Assembly (NCBI RefSeq): GCF_017562075.2
Contig: NC_054083.1
Location: 37,927,255-37,991,254 of the forward strand
DNA from: Anopheles merus
Taxonomy: Eukaryota; Arthropoda; Insecta; Diptera; Culicidae
Reading direction: 5' to 3'
DNA length: 64,000 bases
Within the stretch, counting starts at the first letter, position 1, and every line of letters starts with the position of its first letter. Of the stretch, positions 51,301-60,300 are shown piece by piece. The notes beneath the pieces are model-generated. The model made no database searches. It was not told the origin of the DNA and worked only from the letters and a program-made list of their open reading frames with translations. The translations under genes and the position numbers were made by a program.

Positions 51301-54300
51301 CTGAAAAAATTGTAACGTAATATTTGCTCGGCGGCTATCTCTCCGTCCACTCCGAAGTGGAGCGCGGATTTGAGTTGATCCATGGCGAAGGGACAGTTTA
51401 CGCTTTGATGATGGATATACATCAGCGGTTGTGTTTGAAGATGTGCGCTCAGTGAGGTCCGACAATCGTTCGGACAGTTTGAAATCTGAATTATGATGGT
51501 CAAAAATGTGCTTTTTCGATGTGATACGACGGGTTGAATATGAAGGATCAGAGATATTTTAAAACAAATATTGAATCGTCTCGAACTGTCATGAAGGTCT
51601 TGAGAAGATCCGAGGAAAGGAGATTTCAGGTTTTAAAGCATTCATCATGTTCATAAAATCAAATAAGCTTAAACTGAGCTGACATGTGCTTTCAAGCTGA
51701 CAGATATCAAAAGGGTCCAAGAGTTCAAGAATTCAACCTGATAGTATATAATTCGCAACTAATCCTTGGAGCTTAAGAAAAACTAAGTAAAATTATTTAT
51801 TTCATCGCTTTTTCACACCAAACCGTTTGTTTAATGGAAAGATGCCTTTGAGAGAAGAGCTATGACTATGCTCTTTGAAGTTACTTCTTTGAAACATGGC
51901 AAAAGACTCAAAATGCTAAAGACCAATACACCGATGTCCACGAACTTAGTATGGACCTAACATATTGCTTAGTTTAGAGAGAAGTTTGACTTTGGTCTCC
52001 CTAATTCATGTTCAATAGACCACAAAAATTATATAAAATTATTTGAAGAGACTTCAAAGTAGAAATACTTAACTGCAAAAAACTAGTGCGCTTTTACTAT
52101 CTACAATTAATCATTTTTGTGCAAGTGCCTTACATTCTGCTAGTAAAACACATTCCATATGCGCCATACCTTTCACTAAAGACTATTTAGAGAGCAACAC
52201 CGAAAGATTGATTCCACCATTTCGTCCAACCGTTCCTTAACCTGCTTAATTCATTAAACCACTTAAATTCATAACCATACTTCCGAGTACTTTCACTCTA
52301 GCACTGACAGCGCACCTCGCCTAATCACGTCGAGCCGCGCATTAAAGCCCATAGATGAGCTAAACTCGCGTTATTAAGCTCAGACACCTTGTTGTGTGCG
52401 TCCAATTAAAATTGCCACCAGGTTCCGTGCGTGCGCATGCAAACACACCACTACGCAAGGCTCGGTAGTTAGTGAAGATTCTTCGCGCACCGTGCTCATC
52501 ATTAAGGGCCCGTCGTTTTGCTTACAAGACACCAACCAGGGTAACCGGCACTATCGGAGGGCTGACAACCTTAGCAAAAGCGTTTACGCGGCGGTCAACA
52601 GCCCTTTCCGAGCGGCGCGAAAGGAAAGCACCGACAGCTTAAGCAACCCATCCGGGCTAACACAACTCGCAGTTGCAATTCTTCGCTTTTCCTTTTTATG
52701 AAATTGCGTGCACAGAGAGCCGATACACAGATGTTTCGCCCAAAAAATCACGCCACATGCATGTCGTGCGCCTGCAATAAAAACGTGTTTCAAAAAACAG
52801 AGCCAACCCCGCCCCGCCGGCCCAAAAAAGCATACGCCACACACCGGTAGAAACGGAAACACTTGCAGGGCATAGCATAAAGCGTGAACCCTTACAGATT
52901 GGGGGGTACGTTCCGAGGACGTTCCCGTTCGGTGGGTTTCACGGCGGTGCCATGCCACACCGCTTTTGTCTGGCAGGCTATTGGTGGGGCAGCCAACTGT
53001 GGTGACGTTTCGTTTCATTACGCTGGAGCGGAAGCATGCAATTTGATGCTCGTGCGAGCCCCGCGTTCGGTCGGAAGTGGATGTCATGGGGTTAATCGCA
53101 GCTCGGCGAGCGTTGGGAGCGGTGGTTTGCAGTTCTGTGAAGCGTGGCTCTAGGCGAGGCGAGGGTACTGCGCTTCAAGCTCACTCAGCTACGGTGGAAG
53201 GTCATTGGGTGGCTTATTTTCGGGAGGCAGTCAAAAGCCTGAATACAGCTATCAAATGTGGCGGGCGAAGGTAATTTGCATGTCCGGCACAAGGCGGTGC
53301 TATAACGAGCTTGACGAGATGTTAGGCGCTGAAGTGGATGATTCATCATGTGGCTTTTGTGTGCTGTGCTGTCTGTCAAACAAAATGACAAAGCTGGAGA
53401 GCTATTTGTACCAATTACGGATTAAGTTATTCTACGTAGAATAGAGATCAAAACATGCTGATGGCTCCAATTATTGAAATTTAAGAGCATTGAAATTCTA
53501 TGCACTTTCCCATTAATTGAGATAAACCTCTGAGCATCTTTGAATCTTTAATTGGGATTCTGTGAACATATTCAACTCCCATCACGTGTGTATGAATATC
53601 CTTCAATGACTTCAATAAGTTCTTAATGATCAAGTATGTCTGTAAATATTTCTATGATTTCTTCTACAAGTTGTTAATGACCAAGTATGTCCAAATATCC
53701 TTCTACGATTTTTTACAACAATGACGATAATTTACAAATATCTACTGCACTAGAAGCTTGTAATGTTTATTCTCCAACCAGGCTGTCAGTCCTGTAGACT
53801 CTGTCCAGAAAAAGTCAACTAACAAGTCATCCTTTTCTCCCCCTTCCTCTACAGAAATTCCGACTCAGCATCGAACTACGTGGACCGCGTGCGCATCCGT
53901 GACTCGTCCAACTCGTTCGGAGGGCCGGGCCGAGGATCCGGGTGGCGTCAGAAGTCCCTGTCGAATATAGATCTACCGACGAGCTACCGCGGTATCGCCG
54001 GCGGCATCGGCGGGGGCATCACTGGCGGTGGCTTGGGTGCTGGTCAGTTTCGCTACCGCGACTATGACTCAGGACTGTACGATCTATATTCGCGCATAGA
54101 CAGCCGCCGGGAGGAGTACGAAGATCTGTACGGCGTCAACCCGAAGGCGGCACGGGCAAACGGGGCCAGCAGTGGCAACAGTGGCCTCAGCTCATCGGCT
54201 GGTGCAACAGCGGCGGCGGCGGCGGCAGCGGCTTCATCATCATCGGCAGCAGCAGCAATAGCCGCCGGATCGCCGGCCGGTGGTGGTGGCAGCAAGTCGA

Positions 54301-57300
54301 AGAAGCGGCACCACCGCAGCCAGGAGGTGATCGCGTACGATAAGTCGTCCGAACACGGCGGCCACAGCCACCATCATCATCATCACCATCATCACGGTTC
54401 GCAGCAGCAACAGGCCGCCCAGCAGCAGCAGCAGTTCTACAACCCCGACACTGGGGAGGCTTGCAGTTTGCGCCGTACCCGCAGCCTCGCCGTCATACGC
54501 GAGGAGTCGTACCACGATCTACATCTTCCCGGGCGCGGCGGTGCTAGGCGATCGCAGCTAATTCCGAGAGCGAAGCTGATCGATAGGAATTTTTTCAAGG
54601 AACGGTAAGCATTCTGCAATTCTGCGAAAGCGCATTTCCCGGCGCTTCAAACATGCCACTGATTGCAACACACACACACTCTCTCTCTTCAGTTTTAGCT
54701 ACATCTACGACGACAACGGAGACGTACCGGAGGCGCCGGACAGTGACGCGAACGGGTACACGCTAGCGCGTCGATTCTCCACCTCCACGCAAACGGCAAA
54801 CGGTGGCCCGGGACAGCAGCAACCCTTCCCGTGGCACACGGACAAGAGCGATCTCGACTCGATCGATTCCTCCATCTTCAAGCACTCGCTGCATCAGCAG
54901 AACAGCTTCGACGGCAGCCGGCGCAACTCGATCCGCAGCGATTCGACCAAGTTTGTGTCGAAGGTAGAGGTGCACAGCCAGTACTCGGGCGTCTCGGGTG
55001 GCAGCAAGTCTGACACGGGCGTTGACGCCGACCTGAAGCTGCTGGACGATCTATCACTGCGCGAGGAGCCGGTGCGTGGCAAATCCGGTGCAACGCTTGA
55101 CACGGTGCGCAAGCGCTCGGGCAAGTTTGGGCCGCGCGACGAGGACGAAAGTGGCATTACGATCATCGAAATCAAGGACAGTCAGGTGTCACACAAGAGC
55201 TCGAGCGTCATCTCGTACGATTCAATCTATCTGTCGTCGGAGAGTGACGAGAAGGAGCTGCTGGACGAGCAGCAGCAGCAGCAGCCGGCAACACCGAGCG
55301 AAGACAGACGCCGACGCCGTGGCAAGGAGGCGGCCCTGATTGAGGCACAGTTTGAGGAGTACGAGGAGCTGTTCCACGAGGTTGACGATCTCGAAAGTAC
55401 TGAGAGTACGATCGACACCCTGTACGGGCAGGTAACGAAGCCGAAGCCTAAAATTGTGGGTGTGGAGCCGAAGAAGCTCCATCCGAACGATTCTTTGCGT
55501 CGCTACACCAAGCACAACACCGGGCGTAGTACGATCGAGAGGCTGTCGATCATCTCTAACTTGAAGCTGCGGCAGGAGTTTGGCGGTGGAAGCGATCCAC
55601 CTTCGCCGGGCGGTAGAAAGGACCGAGCGGCGGCTCTGCCACCGGTAGACAGTGACTACCAGTACAACTCGCTGCCCGATGCGGACGTCTGCAAGATACT
55701 GCGCAACTCCGAGCGGATCGATGCGAAGCTGAGACGAATTGCCGACAGTGAACACGACGGGGACGCAGCTAGCCGCAAGCGCGAGTTTGACTCGTTGCCG
55801 CGCCTGAACAAAGCGAATCTGAACCTGACGCGCCCACCGTCCGACGAGGACACATCACTCGAGGAGTCGGACAAGGGTGCACCATCGATTGAGGTGGTTG
55901 AAACGCCGACCAAAGAGGTGCAGGGCAAGGTATACTTGCAGGAGTTGGGCGTTGAGCTTGATTACGAAAATTCGGTCGTAGCGGGAAATAGCGATCAGGA
56001 GAGTGACATCACGATCGTTGCACCGCAGGAAAGTTTGGAGCTGACGACACCGGCAATCGTTGTCACGCCGGCAGATAAGAAGCCAGCATCGTCTTCATCC
56101 GTCATCTACTCGACGTTTGCGAGCACCGTTGGCAAGCAGACGACCACGAAGATCAACTTCGAGAGCAAGGAGCGCCAAAAGCCGGAACCAGACGCGCTGC
56201 GGGAAGTGCGCACCAAGTTAAAGCCGGTTCAGCAGACTCAGACGATCCAGCCGAAGGTACCGCTGGCCCTAGCGCCCACCGTAAAGCTCGGCGGACGGAA
56301 GGTAATCGTGGATGAAGTAGCCGCCAAGGCAGTACAGCGTGAAAAGGAGCTAGGACGTGAGCAGGCGCCACCGACGGCACCCAAAAACGGTGTTCAAGAG
56401 CAGGTTGCCCCACCCGTTCCCAAGAAACCGCCAAAAGACCCAGAGTTGCCGCAGGAGGTAGCAACGTCAGTAGGGATACCGATCGCCAACGCAAAGACAT
56501 CGAACAACGAGCCCGAAACAGATCTTCCACCGGCAGAAGAGAAGCAGGGCAGTCCAAAGGTTGACCATTCAAGTCTCTTCAAAGACACAAACCCGTTCAA
56601 GGAGCAGGCTCGCCGCGAGATCAAACACCGCGTTAACGATCGGCCCCTTTTCAAGGGTGTGAGGCGCTTCAACAGCACCGAGAACATCTTCACCTCGACG
56701 CCCATCATCGTGACGAAGACGTTCAACAACTGCATCAAAACGAACGAGGTGAAGACGAAATCGTTCGACTCGCTGATCGTGGAAAGTAGCCAGCAGTGTC
56801 AGCAAGACAAGCACAAGCTTAAGATGCCCCGCCCGCAAGTGATACAGATCGTCGACTCGAAGCAGCCGCCGGCCACCAACGGTGCCGACACGCTGCGCAA
56901 AACGTCCAAAAACGGGCAGCAAACGCAGCGCGAGTTCCTGCACAAGGTGGACTCGGTGCGCAGCTACTGGTCGAAGATGCTGGACGAGGTGGAACAACTA
57001 ACGACGGATAGTGATGCAATCCGCACCGGGGAGGCACTGCAGAATGCAAAAAACGAGCTGCTGACGAGCAGCGCAGCCGCGTCTGCGGTCGCTGCTCCGC
57101 CGGGTGCACCAACCAACCAGCTAGCGGCCTATCATCAGCAGTCGCTGTCAAAAAACGGTAACGCCGGGCGGAAGTCCAGCATCGGCTCGGCGACATCGGA
57201 AGCATCGGACGGCTCGAACCGGTCCACCAACACCGGCTCCACCAGGACGGTCTCGAGCGGGGGCGGGCAGCACGTGCGCCCGTCCGCCGCCACGACCGGT

Positions 57301-60300
57301 GGTGGCCGCAACAAGTACTCCACCTACCAGCTCGAGGACGAAGAGCAGCACGAGGACGGGTCTGATCTACGCTACCAGAGCTTCAGCCCGACGGTCGAGA
57401 TCATCGAACTGGACGGGCACAAGCAGGCGGCACTGGTGAAGCCGAAGAACGCCCGCGAGCTCGACTTTGACCACGTGCGGTACAAGGTGATGAAGTCGGA
57501 GATGTTTCAAAAAAACTTGCTGGTAAACCATCGGAAAGCGGCTCAGTTCGATGGTTTAATGCAGTACCTACAGGATTACAGCTTCCAGGAGCTGCTCGCT
57601 CACAACAACGTTGTAATCATCGAGCCGGTCCGGACGAAGATCGAGAAGATCTCCGAAAAGCCGCCGCACGCGCCGGCGGCCGTCTGCCGGATCACGAACG
57701 GGGCGCTGGGCGTACCGGGCGCTGGTGGGGGGAGCGGCCGTCGCCCGAACGTGCCGACAAACGGGGCGGCGGCGTCCGGCATCAAGAAACACTTCTTCTA
57801 CCATCCGATCCGGGTGAACAAGGAGCTGCTGGACGAGGAGCTGCCGAGCCCGGACACGGTGCGCAATGTGCGCAAACTGTTCGAGGGCACGTTGCGGCTT
57901 GGCACCGCCGCCAAGCAGGCGTACGAGGAGGCGAAGGCGAACGGCACGGCAGGTATGTGTCGTTTATTCTTGTTTGACAAATCTATCTAAGTCTATACCA
58001 ATGTGCATGCTGGTCTCGTATGTATTGCTGTGCTCTCTGGAGCGCAACCACGACTCTGATCCGACTCCGGCTATAGTTTATCCGTTTCCGACATCGGCAA
58101 GATCGGAATCATTAGTTCCGCCCAGAGTTGTTTGGAGTTGTCGGGAGTCGTCCAAAATGATTAACCCCGATCATAAAAACATTGCAACCGCCACCTCCAG
58201 TCGACTTCGATTACAACTACAGACGACTCCGGACGACTCTGGACGACTTCGGACGACTCTAGATGACTCTGGATGACTCCGGATGACTCCAGTTGACTCG
58301 GTATGACTCCGGATGACTCCGAACGAATCTGGATGACTCCGACTCCAGATGACTCCAACTCCAATGACTTCCGGCAATTTCGGACAGCTTCAGACGATTC
58401 CTTCAGACGGCTCGGATCAGAGTCGTCTCTGGATATAAGCCATCTTTACCCAACACTACTCGCATGTCTTTCGTTGTAATATACACAATTTGAGCTGCAA
58501 GTTTAAAAAAAAATAACCTTACAAAACGTGTCCGCCGCTCAAGTAAACCAGGGGGAGATAAAAAGGAATGGAGATCTTTGCCTTTATGCCTGCAGATCTG
58601 CTCGCACATAAACGAAGACGATCAGTTGGAGCTCCTTGGCCACTTGTCCCCTCAATCTTTCCCCTCAAATCCCCCAAACCCCTCTTCTGCATCATACATC
58701 TAACGTATCACGTATCTTCTCTCTTCTTTTTCTTCACGTTCTCTCCACCCTCACCTGTGGTCCTGAATTCCCCCCAAAAAAACAAACCCCATTTCAATCT
58801 ATATCCCTTCTTTTGGTATCTTCTCTATTATTCGTGATCTTCCCACACCAAAAACATATCCCAATTATCCTTACTTCTACCTCCAAAACTCTCCACCCCT
58901 CCCCCTCTTCTCTGTACGTACGCACCACCTCTCCCCACTCCTCGCCTCCCACACACACACACACAATTCGTTCGTAGGCATCCGCAAATGGGACTCGGCC
59001 AGCCTGTCGAGCGGTGTATCGTCCAGCGGTGACCTTAGCTCCCCGTGTGACTGCGGCGAACCGGGTGAGGATGCGGCGGCGGCGACCAGCATCGAGTCGC
59101 AGCTGGCCGGCGAGCTGGAATCGCACTACGTCAGCCAGGACGTGCTGGAGAAGATACGGGAGTGCGGCTCGACCGTCACCTACTACGGTGGCCGCGTGCT
59201 GGACAAGCGCACCGAAGCGATCAGCACGATGACGCGGGCGATAATGCGCGAGATACGGGGGCAGGATCGGCAGTGTGGTGTCTGTCAGCCGCACGGCTGC
59301 CATCGTCACTCCATCGCCGATGATGAGCGAGTGGCGGAGGTGGACGAAGAAGAGGAAGAGGAGGAAGATGAGCAGGACGAGCATGACCATGCGCACGGCT
59401 GCTCCGGCAGCCTACGGAGGCCGCTGTCTGGCGAGCGGGAAGGTGGATTAGGTAACGCCTGTGTGTAGAGACTGTGCTCTTGACTGTGTCTCTGTGTGTG
59501 TGTTTGTTGCATGTAGTTGGTCATGAACCATCCAGTAGATTTAGAATTGTTCCGTACTTATGTTTTGTTTGTAGATATGTGATTTGTATTTGTGTCTTAA
59601 ATGTCTCTAGCCGGATTAACAAGAAGAGACTTCTCTGATGTGTTGTAGATCGGGAAGCTTTAGTTGTGTGTAATTTGTAGATCACGTAGACACGTAGAAA
59701 CTCCCAACAATTCACGTTCCAGCAACATCTGGAAACGAAAGGATCTATGTGTATTTGTATCTAACAAACCTAACTGATGTGCTGATGTGCTCCAGCTACA
59801 TTTCAGAACCCACTATGTCCTCTAGTAACCCTTTTTTGTATGCTTGTTTTTCCTCCTCAATTTGCAGGTGTTAAGTTCAAGCTGGTCAAATCGAACAGCT
59901 GCAGCAGCCGGCTGGAGCTGGCCGGCACCGGCAAGACGCCGCCAGATCTGCTGCGCCCGAACGGGCGCATGCGCGGCCGCCACATCCTCCCGGAGGAAAG
60001 CTCCACCCGCGGCACGGTCGAGGCAACGATCGAGGAGCCGGAAGAGAGCGTACGCGACATGGTCAGCCGGTTGGAGAGTGGCAACGGCGCCACGCTCATC
60101 ACCGGACGCACCACCGCCAACAAACCGCGCATCATCGAGTCGCGGTGCATCGAAAAGTACGAACCGGCCGAGCCGGCCATCACAATCAACAGCCAGACGA
60201 CGGTTGACGGGACGGCGACGATTGCGGCCGTCGGTGCAGTGGTCAGTGAGCGAAAGTCACCGGTACCGGCGCCACCAGCGGAACCCGGCGTCACCGTTAA

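Larger units (their letters stand above)
27390..53854 (+). other. Intron 3 of the large gene (26.5 kb)
   Basis: It runs from GTAAGT at 27390 to a CTCTACAG acceptor ending at 53854. It holds a candidate internal promoter and leader exon (42246-42546), the LTR remnant at 41487-41730, the 10-bp-repeat element 35581-36142, the GATTCATGAATC element 46679-47017, the 51-bp tandem repeat 53588-53719, C16 at 35487-35502 and C10 at 41826-41835. Many AC/GT microsatellites occur (28292-28313, 32317-32332, 32876-32894, 37605-37622). About 51500-52300 is anonymous AT-rich DNA. A nested gene or alternative exon cannot be excluded, but none is supported. Confidence 0.5.
57953..58977 (+). other. Intron 5 (about 1.0 kb)
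   Basis: It carries a copy of the 10-bp-repeat element at 58031-58458, then a strongly C/T-rich stretch at about 58630-58950. A (CA)8 repeat at 58950-58965 lies twelve bases before the acceptor, displacing the normal pyrimidine tract. Confidence 0.85.

Noticed and set aside
53880..54608. Start of translation at 53880
   Set aside because: The codon is GTG within an already open frame. The frame extends back to the acceptor at 53854 and joins exon 3 in phase, so this is an internal Val.
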